Source: Pelagibacterium sp. 26DY04
GTDB lineage: Bacteria > Pseudomonadota > Alphaproteobacteria > Rhizobiales > Devosiaceae
Reading direction: 5' to 3'
NCBI RefSeq assembly: GCF_031202305.1
Contig: NZ_CP101731.1
Location: 2,604,001-2,668,000 of the forward strand
Length of the DNA: 64,000 bases
Shown here: in pieces, positions 27,874-37,062 of the stretch
Layout of the letters: each line of letters opens with the position of its first letter
Numbering within the stretch: position 1 is the stretch's first letter
Notes under the pieces: model-generated
The model's input: only the letters and a program-made list of their open reading frames with translations
Told to the model about the DNA's origin: nothing
Databases searched by the model: none
Translations under genes and position numbers: made by a program

Positions 27874-29355
27874 CTATTCGGCAGCCGAAATCGCGTCGGG
27901 ACGCTCCTGCTGGCCCGCGGCGACTGCAGCACGGACACCGGCGCCGTATTCGGGGTGCACCTGATCGAACAGCTTGCACTGGCGCTCGATGATTTCGGCC
28001 GGCACCCCGCCCATCGCAGCGGCGATATTGGCGAACAGACGCTTCTTCTGGCCCTCGTCAAAGAGGTTGAACAGCGCGCGCGGCTGGCCGAAATCGTCAT
28101 TGCCTTCGCGGTGATTGTACCGGTCGGCGTCGCCCGAAATCTTGAGCGGCGGCTCCTGCACATCCTTGTTCTCGACCGGACCGCCAAAGCTGTTGGGCTC
28201 GTAATAGGCGTCCGTGTTGCCGGTCTTGATGCCACCATAGAAGTTCATCTGACCGTCGCGGTGATAGTGGTGCACCGGGCACTTGGGGGCGTTGACCGGC
28301 AGGGCCTCGTAGTGGGTACCCAGGCGGTAGCGGTGCGCGTCGGCATAGGAGAACACGCGGGCCTGCAGCATCTTGTCGGGCGAATGGCCGATGCCCGGCA
28401 CGATGTTGGACGGCGACAAGGCAACCTGCTCGATCTCGGCGAAATAGTTCTCCGGATTGCGGTTGAGTTCGAGCACCCCGATCTCGATCGGCGGATACTC
28501 CCCATGCGGCCACACCTTGGTGAGGTCGAACGGATTGTAGGACGTCTTTTCCGCATCGGCCTCTGGCATGATCTGCACCTGTACCGTCCAGCGCGGGAAT
28601 TCACCGCGATCGATGGCGCCGAACAGCTCTTCCTGGTAGCTCTCGCGGGTCTTGCCGATGACCTGCTCTGCTTCTTCGTTGGTGTAGAACTTGTGGCCCT
28701 GCTGGGTCTTGAAGTGGAACTTCACCCAGAACCGCTCGCCCTCATTGTTCCAGAACGAATAGGTGTGCGAACCGTAGCCGTTCATGAACATCGGCGCGAC
28801 CGGGAGGCCGCGATCGCTCATCAGGATGGTGACCTGGTGCAGGCTTTCGGGCGAAAGCGACCAGAAATCCCACATCGCCGTGGCCGAACGCAGGTTCGTC
28901 TTGGGGTGGCGCTTCTGGGTGTGGATGAAGTCGGGGAACTTCAGCGGATCACGCACGAAGAACACGGGCGTATTGTTGCCGACGAGGTCCCAATTGCCTT
29001 CTTCGGTATAGAACTTGATGGCGAAGCCGCGCACGTCGCGTTCGGCGTCGGCAGCACCCAGTTCACCGGCCACGGTCGAGAACCGCAGGATCAGCGGGGT
29101 TTCCGAGCCCGGCTGCAGCGCCTTGGCGCGGGTGTACTTGGAAATGTCGCCAGTGATCTTGAGCGTGCCATAAGCACCCCATCCCTTGGCGTGCACCACG
29201 CGCTCGGGGATACGCTCGCGGTTCTGATGCGCCAGCTTCTCGATGAGCTGATAGTCCTGCATCAGCACCGGGCCGCGCGGACCGGCCGTGATCGAGTTCT
29301 GGTTATCCGGAATGGGCGCGCCCGCGCTGGTCGTCATCGTCGGTTTGTCGGACAT
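27874..29355 (-). CDS. katA: Monofunctional haem catalase (clade 3)
   Basis: KatA dismutates hydrogen peroxide in the cytoplasm. The 493-residue small-subunit catalase has the distal His55 in [12 protein letters not shown], the distal Asn128 in [14 protein letters not shown] and the proximal haem-binding Tyr in [19 protein letters not shown]-pocket residues follow. It is divergent from oxyR with a 107-nt gap, the usual arrangement for OxyR control. Its ribosome site TAGGGGAG lies directly before the ATG and matches the loop of the stress sRNA predicted at 52650-52731 (see findings). Confidence 0.96.
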   Translation of the reverse strand: MSDKPTMTTSAGAPIPDNQNSITAGPRGPVLMQDYQLIEKLAHQNRERIPERVVHAKGWGAYGTLKITGDISKYTRAKALQPGSETPLILRFSTVAGELGAADAERDVRGFAIKFYTEEGNWDLVGNNTPVFFVRDPLKFPDFIHTQKRHPKTNLRSATAMWDFWSLSPESLHQVTILMSDRGLPVAPMFMNGYGSHTYSFWNNEGERFWVKFHFKTQQGHKFYTNEEAEQVIGKTRESYQEELFGAIDRGEFPRWTVQVQIMPEADAEKTSYNPFDLTKVWPHGEYPPIEIGVLELNRNPENYFAEIEQVALSPSNIVPGIGHSPDKMLQARVFSYADAHRYRLGTHYEALPVNAPKCPVHHYHRDGQMNFYGGIKTGNTDAYYEPNSFGGPVENKDVQEPPLKISGDADRYNHREGNDDFGQPRALFNLFDEGQKKRLFANIAAAMGGVPAEIIERQCKLFDQVHPEYGAGVRAAVAAGQQERPDAISAAE

Positions 29356-29367
29356 GAGGCTCCCCTA
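29356..29367 (-). promoter_or_regulatory. katA ribosome-binding site, predicted sRNA target
   Basis: The mRNA segment TAGGGGAGCCTC, directly before the katA ATG, is complementary at 11 of 12 positions to GAGGCGCCCCTA of the predicted sRNA (52660-52671). The match covers the whole Shine-Dalgarno sequence. The pairing is read from the sequence; regulation is inference. Confidence 0.5.
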
Positions 29368-29462
29368 GTTTGTACCGATTCTAAAGAGATGAGACTTCGT
29401 ACCCCCACCATCGCAATTATGCAAATTGATAAAACTGACACATGTGATAAGTTAAGCTAATC

Positions 29463-30452
29463 ATGCATATCACTCTGCGTCAGCTCCAATATGCCCAGGC
29501 CATCGCCGAAGAGGGCCATTTCGGCCGTGCCGCCCAGCGCTGCCACGTCACCCAGCCCGCTCTCTCCCAGCAGATCCGCCTGCTCGAAGAGCGTTGCAGC
29601 GCTCCGCTGTTCGACCGGCGCGGCAAGACTGTGGCGCTCACCCCGTTCGGCCGGGAGTTCCTCGCTCACGCCGCCCGCGTCCTTAACGCCGCCGCCGATC
29701 TCGAAACCTTCGCCGACATGTCGGCGGGCCACCCGGCCCGGCCCCTACGCTTCGGTCTGATCCCCACAGTTGCCCCCTACCTTCTCCCCGACATCCTGCC
29801 GGCATTGACCGACCAACTCGATGATATCCAGTTTTCGGTGAGCGAGGGTAAGACCGACCGGCTTTTATCCGCACTTGCCGATGGCGATATCGACCTGGCC
29901 CTGATCGGCACCGAACCCGATCGCGGCAATCTCACCTCGGTGCCGCTGTTTGCCGATCCCTTCGTGCTCGCCACCCAGCGTGGATCGGCCTTGCCCGACC
30001 CTGTGAACCTCTCCAACCTGTCGCGCGACAAATTCCTCCTCCTCGAAGAAGGCCATTGTCTGCGCGACCAGATGGTGGACGCCTGCGCCCTCAAGCCGGA
30101 CCTTTCGGGCCGCACCTTCGCGGCGACCTCGCTCACCACCATCCTCGAGCTGGTCGCCAATGGCTATGGCGTCACGCTCCTCCCGGCCATCAGCCTCAGG
30201 CGGGAGGAGCACAACCGGCGCATCGAGTTCCACACCCTCGGCGCCCCCGGCGCCGCCCGTATCCTGCGCCTCGCCTGGCGCGCCAACTCGCCCTATGAAG
30301 CGCTGTTCCGCGCCATCGCCGATATCGTCTCCAAGGTCGGCGAGGCGAGCCTGAGGACCGAATTAGGCCGGCCGCACGCCGCGCCCCTTCCAGGATCCAT
30401 ACGAGAAAACGGCAAGCGACACCCAGATCAGCCCGAAACTGACCAGCCGTAG
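29463..30452 (+). CDS. oxyR: Hydrogen peroxide sensor OxyR (LysR family)
   Basis: OxyR activates peroxide-defence genes when two cysteines form a disulfide. The protein has the LysR winged helix (LRQLQYAQAIAEEGHFGRAAQRCHVTQPALSQQIRLLEE). The redox pair is at C199 and C208 (GHCLRDQMVDAC), the same numbering and spacing as in E. coli. It lies head to head with katA, the expected target. At 329 residues it is longer than the usual 305 or so. The last 30 codons overlap the 3' end of rarD on the other strand and look like read-through beyond the normal end. Confidence 0.95.
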   Translation: MHITLRQLQYAQAIAEEGHFGRAAQRCHVTQPALSQQIRLLEERCSAPLFDRRGKTVALTPFGREFLAHAARVLNAAADLETFADMSAGHPARPLRFGLIPTVAPYLLPDILPALTDQLDDIQFSVSEGKTDRLLSALADGDIDLALIGTEPDRGNLTSVPLFADPFVLATQRGSALPDPVNLSNLSRDKFLLLEEGHCLRDQMVDACALKPDLSGRTFAATSLTTILELVANGYGVTLLPAISLRREEHNRRIEFHTLGAPGAARILRLAWRANSPYEALFRAIADIVSKVGEASLRTELGRPHAAPLPGSIRENGKRHPDQPETDQP

Positions 30453-31307
30453 CGGGGTCAGTTCCTCACCGAACAGGAAAACGGCGGTCAGGAACTGAAG
30501 CGAGGGCGCGATGTATTGAAACATCCCGATGGTCGAGAGCCGCAATTGCCGGGCCGCGAAGGCAAAGAGCACCAGCGGCACCGCGGTGAGCGGCCCCGTC
30601 AGGATCAAAAGCACCGTCATTGCTGGATCGGCATAAAAATCGGGCGCCGGCCCGGTCAGCAGATAGACGATATAGATCGCGCTGACCGGAACGAGCACCA
30701 GTGTCTCGATCGCCAGCCCCGCCGCCGACCCCACGCCCACGGTCTTCCGCACATAGCCGTAAAAGGCGAACGTCAGAGCCAGCGCAAGCGCCACCCAGGG
30801 AATGGTGCCGAGCCCCACCGCCTGTATGGCGATGGCTATAATCGCGATGCCGATGGCCACCGCCTGTGTCCGGCTCAACTTTTCCGACAGCAGCACCATG
30901 CCGATGGCGACGCTGACCAGCGGATTGATGAAATAGCCAAAGCTCACTTCAAGCACGAGGTTGTTGCCGACCGCGGAAATGAAAATCAGCCAGTTGGCGG
31001 CGATCAGCACCGCCGAGATGCATAGGGCGAAAATGGTGCGCCGATCACGCAGCGCCGTCCGCACCTCCCCGAACTGACGGCGCGCCCAGAGGATCAGCGC
31101 CACGAAAATCAGCGAACACAGGATGCGGTTGGCCACCACACCGACCGGGTCGATATCCTCGAGCAGCTTGAAGAACAGCGGCAGCACACCCCAGAGCGTA
31201 TAGGTGGCCAGAGCCGCGATCACGCCCAGGCGGACATTGTCGTCCGGACCCGTGGGGCGGGGAGATCGCACGCCCTTGGCTGCGGGAGCGCCTTCGATCG
31301 ATGTCAT
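30363..31307 (-). CDS. rarD: EamA-family transporter RarD
   Basis: This 314-residue inner-membrane protein has about ten membrane segments in two EamA halves and the RarD family features LATYTLWGVLPLFFKLL near the N-terminus and NWLIFISAVGNNLVLEVSFGYFINPLVSV. RarD proteins are drug/metabolite-type permeases with poorly defined substrates. ATG 31307 is chosen (AAAGG upstream); a longer frame to 31373 lacks family support. Its 3' end overlaps oxyR by 90 nt in the convergent sense. Confidence 0.9.
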   Translation of the reverse strand: MTSIEGAPAAKGVRSPRPTGPDDNVRLGVIAALATYTLWGVLPLFFKLLEDIDPVGVVANRILCSLIFVALILWARRQFGEVRTALRDRRTIFALCISAVLIAANWLIFISAVGNNLVLEVSFGYFINPLVSVAIGMVLLSEKLSRTQAVAIGIAIIAIAIQAVGLGTIPWVALALALTFAFYGYVRKTVGVGSAAGLAIETLVLVPVSAIYIVYLLTGPAPDFYADPAMTVLLILTGPLTAVPLVLFAFAARQLRLSTIGMFQYIAPSLQFLTAVFLFGEELTPLRLVSFGLIWVSLAVFSYGSWKGRGVRPA

Positions 31308-31391
31308 GGGGAGGCCTTTGAGAAGAGTCGCAAATTCAAACTTTAGCGCCGGGCGCCCGCGCCCGCCAGCCACAGTTTGTGATCGAACCGA

Positions 31392-32225
31392 TCAGCTCTC
31401 GTGGTCGTCCTGTCCGGTCAGCATGGCGAGGAATTCGAGCAGCAGCGGGTTGAAAAGGTCCGGCCGCTCGAGGCTGGGCAGGTGCGCGGTCCCCTCGATC
31501 ACCACGGCGAATGCGTTCTCCATCTCCTCGGAGAGATCGTCATGGCGGTTGACGATATGCGGGAAATCGAGATCACCCGCCACCAGCAGCGTCGGCGCCC
31601 CGATCTCGCCCACCGCATGCACCGCCGATTGCGGCTTGTCCTCACGCGTCAATTGCGGCTTGCGCAGAATATTGCCGTTCATGGCCTGAAACAGCGCGCG
31701 GATATCTCCCGACACGCGCCCGCTCTCGGACAGCGGCCCGTCAAGCCAGGCATGGGCGTCCACCGCATTGATGGCATCAACATCCCCGCTCTCTTCGACG
31801 GCCTCCATCGCGTTGGCGATGGTCATGATTTCAGGCGGCAGGCGCGGCACCCGCGCACCGCTGATCGAGGTGCCCACTAGCACCAGCCCCGCCACGCGCT
31901 CGGGATTGGCCAGCGCGAAATCGATGGCCAGCGCCCCGCCGCTGGAAGCCCCAACGAACACCGCCGCATGCACGTCGAGCGCTTCGAGCACCGCTTCGAG
32001 GTCTTCGAGATGGGAGAACCCTTCGTCGGGCGAGCTCGTATCCCCGAAGCCGCGCCGATCATAGGCAATGCCCCAGAACCCCGCCGCCGCCACCGCTTCG
32101 ATCTGATTTTCCCACATGCGCCGATCGCATACGCCTGCGTGCAGGAACACCACGGGTATCCCCTCCCCGGCTTCCAGCCCGGTGAATACGGTGTCATCGA
32201 TTTGGAGGGAAAAGGGTTCGGTCAT
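31392..32225 (-). CDS. Alpha/beta hydrolase
   Basis: The 277-residue protein has the alpha/beta-hydrolase order. There is an oxyanion region VVFLHAGVCDRRMWENQ and a nucleophile elbow G-A-S94-S-G. The acid lies in VAGDLDFPHI, and the catalytic His in EGTAHLPSLERPDLFN. No signal peptide is present. The resemblance is to the 3-oxoadipate enol-lactonase/esterase group, but nothing nearby gives a pathway, so the substrate cannot be named. It is the last gene of a short minus-strand run after the ettA terminator. Confidence 0.88.
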   Translation of the reverse strand: MTEPFSLQIDDTVFTGLEAGEGIPVVFLHAGVCDRRMWENQIEAVAAAGFWGIAYDRRGFGDTSSPDEGFSHLEDLEAVLEALDVHAAVFVGASSGGALAIDFALANPERVAGLVLVGTSISGARVPRLPPEIMTIANAMEAVEESGDVDAINAVDAHAWLDGPLSESGRVSGDIRALFQAMNGNILRKPQLTREDKPQSAVHAVGEIGAPTLLVAGDLDFPHIVNRHDDLSEEMENAFAVVIEGTAHLPSLERPDLFNPLLLEFLAMLTGQDDHES

Positions 32226-32245
32226 CGGGCGATCCTACTCCAAAA

Positions 32246-32276
32246 GAATGGGCCGGGGATATCCCCCGGCCCATTC
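32246..32276 (-). terminator. ettA terminator
   Basis: GAATGGGCCGGGG (32246-32258) pairs perfectly with CCCCGGCCCATTC (32264-32276), 13 bp with a 5-nt loop, followed on the minus strand by TTTTGG. Confidence 0.85.
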
Positions 32277-32295
32277 ATGCAGCGATTCGAAAGCG

Positions 32296-33951
32296 TTATC
32301 GCGTCAGCGGCTTGTAGCTCACCCGCTTGGGGTTGACCGCGTCCGGCCCCAGCCGCCGCACCTTGTCGGCCTCGTAGTCCTGGAAGTTCCCCTCGAACCA
32401 TTCCACATGGCTGTCGCCCTCGAAAGCGAGGATATGCGTCGCCAGGCGGTCGAGGAACATGCGATCGTGCGAGATGATCACGGCGCAGCCCGCGAACTCT
32501 TCCAGCGCCTCTTCCAGCGCGGCGAGGGTCTCGGTGTCCAGATCGTTGGTCGGTTCGTCGAGCAGCAGCACGTTGGCGCCAGATTTCAGCATCTTGGCCA
32601 GATGCACGCGATTGCGCTGCCCGCCCGAAAGCGTGCCCACCGGCTGCTGCTGATCGCCGCCCTTGAAGTTGAACGAGGAGGTATAGGCCCGCGAATTGAC
32701 CTCGCGCTTGCCCAGCTTGATAATGTCGTTGCCGTCCGAGATTTCCTCCCAGACGCTCTTTTTGGGATCGAGGCTGTCGCGGCTCTGATCCACATAGCCC
32801 AGTTGCACCGTTTCTCCCACCGTGATCGAGCCGCTGTCGGGCTGTTCCTGCCCGGTAAGCATCTTGAACAGCGTGGACTTGCCCGCGCCGTTTGGCCCGA
32901 TCACGCCCACGATACCACCCGGCGGCAGCTTGAAGCTCAGATCGTCGATCAACAGCCGGTCACCGAACCCCTTGGAGAGATTTTCAACGTCGATGACGTT
33001 CTGACCCAGGCGTTCGCCAGGCGGAATGATGATCTGCGCCGTCGAGGATTGCGTGCGCGCCTCGTTGATCTTGACCAGCTCGTCATAGGCCCGGATACGC
33101 GCCTTGGATTTGGTCTGCCGCGCCTGGGGCGACTGGCCCAGCCATTCCTTTTCGCGCTCCAGCACCTTGGAGCGCGCCGCGTCTTCGGCCTTCTCCTGCT
33201 TCAAACGCTTGGCCTTGGCATCGAGATAGGCGGTGTAATTGCCTTCGTACGGAATGCCCCGGCCGCGGTCGAGTTCAAGAATCCAGCCCGTGACATTGTC
33301 GAGGAAGTAACGGTCGTGGGTGATGATCAACACCGCGCCGGGATATTCGCGCAGGTGCTTTTCGAGCCATGCCGTGGTTTCGGCGTCCAGATGGTTGGTC
33401 GGTTCGTCGAGCAGCAGCAGATCGGGCTGGCTGAGCAGGAGCTGGCACAGCGCCACGCGGCGCTTTTCACCGCCCGAAAGATTGGTGACGTTCTCCCCGG
33501 CCGGCGGACAGCGCAGCGCGTCCATGGCCATCTCGACCTTGGAATCGAGATCCCAGAGGTTCTCGGCGTCGATCTGGTCCTGAAGCTTTGAGGCTTCGTC
33601 GGCCGTCTCGTCCGAATAGTTCATCATCAATTCGTTATAGCGGTCGAGGATCGCCTGCTTTTCCTTGACCCCGATCATGACGTTGCCCTTGACGTCGAGC
33701 ATCTCGTCGAGCTGGGGCTCCTGCGGCAGATAGCCGACCGTCGCGCCGTCGGCGGCCCAGGCTTCGCCGGTGAACTCGGTATCGATCCCGGCCATGATTT
33801 TGAGAAGCGTGGACTTACCGGCGCCGTTCGGCCCCAGAATGCCGATCTTGGCATCGGGGTAGAACGAGAGGTTCATATTGTCGATGACCTTCTTGCCGCC
33901 CGAATAGGCCTTCGACATGCCGTGCATATGGTAGATGAATTGACGCGCCAT
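32296..33951 (-). CDS. ettA: Energy-dependent translational throttle EttA (ABC-F)
   Basis: EttA binds the ribosomal E site and gates the first elongation step according to ATP/ADP. The 551-residue protein has two ABC domains, each with a Walker A GPNGAGKST, signatures LSGGEKRR and LSGGQRNR, and Walker B LLLDEPTN(H/D)LD. Between them lies the linker, including QSPQARQTKSKARI, and the first domain carries the extended arm insertion typical of EttA. ATG 33951 (MARQFIYHM) matches the family start. The gene has no partner and is bordered upstream by the repeat block. Confidence 0.96.
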   Translation of the reverse strand: MARQFIYHMHGMSKAYSGGKKVIDNMNLSFYPDAKIGILGPNGAGKSTLLKIMAGIDTEFTGEAWAADGATVGYLPQEPQLDEMLDVKGNVMIGVKEKQAILDRYNELMMNYSDETADEASKLQDQIDAENLWDLDSKVEMAMDALRCPPAGENVTNLSGGEKRRVALCQLLLSQPDLLLLDEPTNHLDAETTAWLEKHLREYPGAVLIITHDRYFLDNVTGWILELDRGRGIPYEGNYTAYLDAKAKRLKQEKAEDAARSKVLEREKEWLGQSPQARQTKSKARIRAYDELVKINEARTQSSTAQIIIPPGERLGQNVIDVENLSKGFGDRLLIDDLSFKLPPGGIVGVIGPNGAGKSTLFKMLTGQEQPDSGSITVGETVQLGYVDQSRDSLDPKKSVWEEISDGNDIIKLGKREVNSRAYTSSFNFKGGDQQQPVGTLSGGQRNRVHLAKMLKSGANVLLLDEPTNDLDTETLAALEEALEEFAGCAVIISHDRMFLDRLATHILAFEGDSHVEWFEGNFQDYEADKVRRLGPDAVNPKRVSYKPLTR

Positions 33952-34097
33952 AAAGCGAGAGCCTCTTGCAATTCTCTTGGGAAATCTTGGCGCCGTATGT
34001 AGGCCAAGCCGCGACGAGGCGCAATGGGAGGGACCTCGAACACGGGCGAGCAAAAGTGACCGACGACCACCGGCCTCGGTTGATGATTGGATAGACG

Positions 34098-34158
34098 GCA
34101 TGGGGCGATGAACGCTCCGCACTGTATTTGTTAGTATGAAGCGATCATCGCCCCATGC
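34098..34158. repeat. Terminal hairpin of the right arm
   Basis: GCATGGGGCGATGAACGCT (34098-34116) pairs with AGCGATCATCGCCCCATGC (34140-34158), 19 bp with one mismatch, around a 23-nt loop containing CTGTATTTGTTAGTATG. It matches the hairpin at 14533-14591 in inverted orientation. Confidence 0.75.
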
Positions 34159-34796
34159 GTCCGGGATTTTGGGCCTGGTCGTCCTCTCATGCTGGGGCCA
34201 ATCCCCGCTGGCTTTCGCCAGTACACCCTCGGCCTTACCGTGGGCTGGCGCTGGGAACGTTTCTGCCTCCGCTGACGCGACCGCCAACGGACCCGAACCG
34301 ATCCCGCCCAAACGTTCGTAGCGCTTGCGTCCATATGCGCGGGGTCGTGAGGGGGAGTATGGGGCAAGCGCAGGGGGCGGGGATAAGTTTTTGGCGCCGG
34401 TGTCTGTGGAAGCTCAGCGCCCCCCTCATCCCCGGCCCTTCTCCCACCAGAGGAGAAGGGGGCTCCTGGGGGAGCGTTAGGGCTGGGGCTCAGGGGCTGA
34501 GTGTACTGGATCCCGGCTCAAGGCCGGGATGACGGCTGGGGGTGGTGTGATGGTGGGGATAAGCAGTTGGGCTGCTGAAAACCTCGGTTGTGGAGCGGGG
34601 TGAGGGGGCGGGAGGCGGGGCTGTGCCCTGCCTCACCCCCACCGTGTCACCCCGGGCTTGACCCGGGGCGAGGTATGCGCGCCGTTTTCGGCTCTTGCGA
34701 TGACGCAAGCTCAGCGCCCCCTCATCCCCGGCCCTTCTCCCACCAGGGGAGAAGGGGGCTCTTGGGGGAGCGTTGCGGCTTGGGCTCAGGCGCTGA

Positions 34797-35954
34797 GTGT
34801 ACTGGATCCCGGCTCAAGGCCGGGATGACGGTGGTGGGGTGATGGTGGGGATAAGCAGTTGGGCTGCTGGAGACCTCGGCGGTGGAGCGTGGAGGGGTCC
34901 GGAGACGGGGCAGTGCCCTACCTCACCCCCAACGTGTCACCCCGGGCTTGACCCGGGGCAAGGTATGCGCGCCGTTCTCGGCTCTTGCGATGACGCAAGC
35001 TCAGCGCCCCCCTCATCCCCTGCCATTCGAGCGTAGCTCTCATGGCCTTCTCACCTCCAATCGTGCCACCGGCACGATTGGCCAAAGGACGGCTCGAAGT
35101 CTCCCACCAGGGAGAAGGGGGCTCTTGGGGCATGTTCTTGAGAGAAGCCAGGAGCGCTGTGCTGGTGTGTACCCCCGTTCCCTTCTCCCCTGGTGGGAGA
35201 AGGTGGCCGCGAAGCGGTCGGATGAGGGGGGGCTCGGCATATCAACGGGCACCGGCGGTGATTGGTGAAGCTCAGCGCACCCCTCATCCGTCTCGCCCTT
35301 TGGGCGATCCACCTTCTCCCTCAAGGGGAGAAGGGGTTCCCGGGGGAAGCGTTACGGCTGGGGCTCAGGCGCTGAGTGTACTGGATCCCGGCTCAAGGCC
35401 GGGATGACGGGTTGGTGGGTGATGGTGGGGATAAGCAGTTGGGTTGCTGGAGACCTTGGTGGTGGAGCGTGTTGAGGGCCGGAGGCGAGGCTGTGCCCTG
35501 CCTCAGCACCACCGTGTCACCCCGGGCTTGACCCGGGGCAAGGTATGCGCGCCGTTCTCGGCTCTTGCCATGACGCAAGCTCAGCGCCCCCCTCATCCCC
35601 GGCCATTCGAGCGTAGCTCTCATGGCCTTCTCACCTCCAATCGTGCCACCGGCACGATTGGCCAAAGGACGGTTCGAAGTCTCCCACCAGGGGAGAAGGG
35701 GGCTCTTGGGGCATGTTCCTGAGAGGAGCCAGGAGCTCTGTGCTTGTGTTTACCCCATTACCCTTCTCCCCTGGTGGGAGAAGGTGGCCGCGAAGCGGTC
35801 GGATGAGGGGGGCTTGGCATATCAACGGGCACCGGCGGTGATTGGTGAAGCTCAGCGCACCCCTCATCCGTCTCGCCCTTTGGGCGATCCACCTTCTCCC
35901 TCAAGGGGAGAAGGGATTCCGGGGGAAGCGTTACGGCCGGGGCCCAAGCGCTGA
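34797..35954. repeat. Two tandem 579-bp repeat units
   Basis: The string GTGTACTGGATCCCGGCTCA begins at 34797, 35376 and 35955, giving two successive units of exactly 579 nt that look nearly identical throughout. A shorter unit of 297 nt precedes them (from 34500). The long unit contains an extra segment with GCCATTCGAGCGTAGCTCTC and CCACCGGCACGATTGGCC that the short unit and the left arm lack. Confidence 0.85.
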
Positions 35955-36264
35955 GTGTACTGGATCCCGGCTCAAGGTCGGGATGACGGTTGGAGGTGAT
36001 GTGATGGTGGTGAGGCCGGGACTGCCCCGTCTCCGACCCTCTATGGCCGTCGGATGCTTGCGCGCGCCCACCGTCTTCCAGACGTCTCATATCGATGCAA
36101 GACTTGGATGTTTGATCATCGTCCTCTGAGGTGCCGTCATTTCTGTTCAGTCCCGCACGCCGCTTTCGCTTTCGGAATTCTTCGCGCCCGGTGACCGTCC
36201 ACTTCGCCCGGGACAGCGCGCCGAGCTGCGCACCATCGATATCGACGGCGGCAATGAAACCACC

Positions 36265-37062
36265 GTGCTGATCTCCGACCAGGTGATCGAGGCACCCAAT
36301 TGGACGCCGGACGGGCAATGGCTGATCTTCAACGCCGGCGGCGAACTCTGGCGGATGCCCGCCGATGGCAGCGCTGAGCCCGATCCCATCGATACCGGCT
36401 CCATCCGCCGGCTCAACAACGATCATGTGCTCTCGCCCGACGGCCAGACCATCTATATGAGCAACAATGACGGCCATCTCTACGCCGTGCCGATCGCCGG
36501 CGGACAGCCCCGCAAGGTTTCCAACACCCACTCGGTCTATTTCCGCCACTATCTCCACGGCATCTCGCCAGACGGGGAAACGCTTTGCTATGTGGCGGTC
36601 GAAGGCGACGAACCCCGCCGCGCCAACATCTTCACCATTCCCGCCGACGGTGGTCCCGACACACGCCTCTCGGACATCTCCGAGCCCAATGACGGACCCG
36701 AATTCTCGCCCGATGGGGAATGGATCTATTTTAATTCCGAGCGCGCGGTGACCGAGCCCGGCCATGCCCAGATCTTCCGCATGCGGCCCGACGGAACCGG
36801 CATCGAGCAGTTGACTCACGACGAACGTGTCAACTGGTTCCCGCACCCTTCCCCTGATGGCGAATGGATCGTCTATCTCAGCTACCCTCAGGGAACCCTG
36901 GGCCATCCGGCCGACAGGCACGTCATCTTGCGCCGCATGCGTCCCGATGGCAGCGAAATGGCCGACGTGGCCGCATTTTTCGGCGGCCAGGGAACCATCA
37001 ACGTCAATTCCTGGGCCCCCGACAGTCGCCGCTTCGCCTTCGTCGCCTATCCCGTGAGCTAA
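36265..37062 (+). CDS. TolB-like beta-propeller protein, start uncertain or 5'-truncated
   Basis: The protein is built of WD40/PD40-like blades: APNWTPDGQWLIFNAGG, NNDHVLSPDGQTIYMSNND, GISPDGETLCYVAV, GPEFSPDGEWIYFNSER, PHPSPDGEWIVYLSY and SWAPDSRRFAFVAY. This matches a cytoplasmic TolB-like family of rhizobia. Family similarity starts earlier, at about 36200 (RAELRTIDIDGGNETTV), and the frame is open from 36130. However, there is no ATG, GTG or TTG between 36130 and the GTG at 36265 used here. Either a rare start (ATT 36139) is used or the 5' end was lost next to the repeat block. Its stop overlaps the ydeP-like gene by 4 nt. Confidence 0.65.
   Translation: MLISDQVIEAPNWTPDGQWLIFNAGGELWRMPADGSAEPDPIDTGSIRRLNNDHVLSPDGQTIYMSNNDGHLYAVPIAGGQPRKVSNTHSVYFRHYLHGISPDGETLCYVAVEGDEPRRANIFTIPADGGPDTRLSDISEPNDGPEFSPDGEWIYFNSERAVTEPGHAQIFRMRPDGTGIEQLTHDERVNWFPHPSPDGEWIVYLSYPQGTLGHPADRHVILRRMRPDGSEMADVAAFFGGQGTINVNSWAPDSRRFAFVAYPVS

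Larger units (their letters stand above)
34098..35990. repeat. Right arm of the long inverted repeat, expanded
   Basis: The block between ettA and the TolB-like gene (33952-36129) holds no supported gene. It repeats, in inverted orientation, the elements of 13590-14592, then continues with duplicated units. Recognisable pieces are GATCCCGGCTCAAGGCCGGG palindromes (four copies near 34505, 34800, 35380 and 35960), GGGCTTGACCCGGGGC palindromes near 34650, 34945 and 35525, and TTCTCCC/GGGAGAA hairpins. Short open frames here run in all directions and encode low-complexity Pro/Arg/Gly peptides. Confidence 0.85.

Noticed and set aside
34136..34321. Plus-strand 61-codon frame with a signal-peptide-like start in the right repeat arm
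   Set aside because: It starts inside the terminal hairpin, has no ribosome site, and the inverted copy at 14.5 kb diverges after about ten codons with a different ending, so it is not conserved as a protein.
34200..35990. Regular repeats that could be taken for a CRISPR array
   Set aside because: Units are 297 and 579 nt and composed of palindromes, with no short direct repeats separated by unique spacers and no cas genes.
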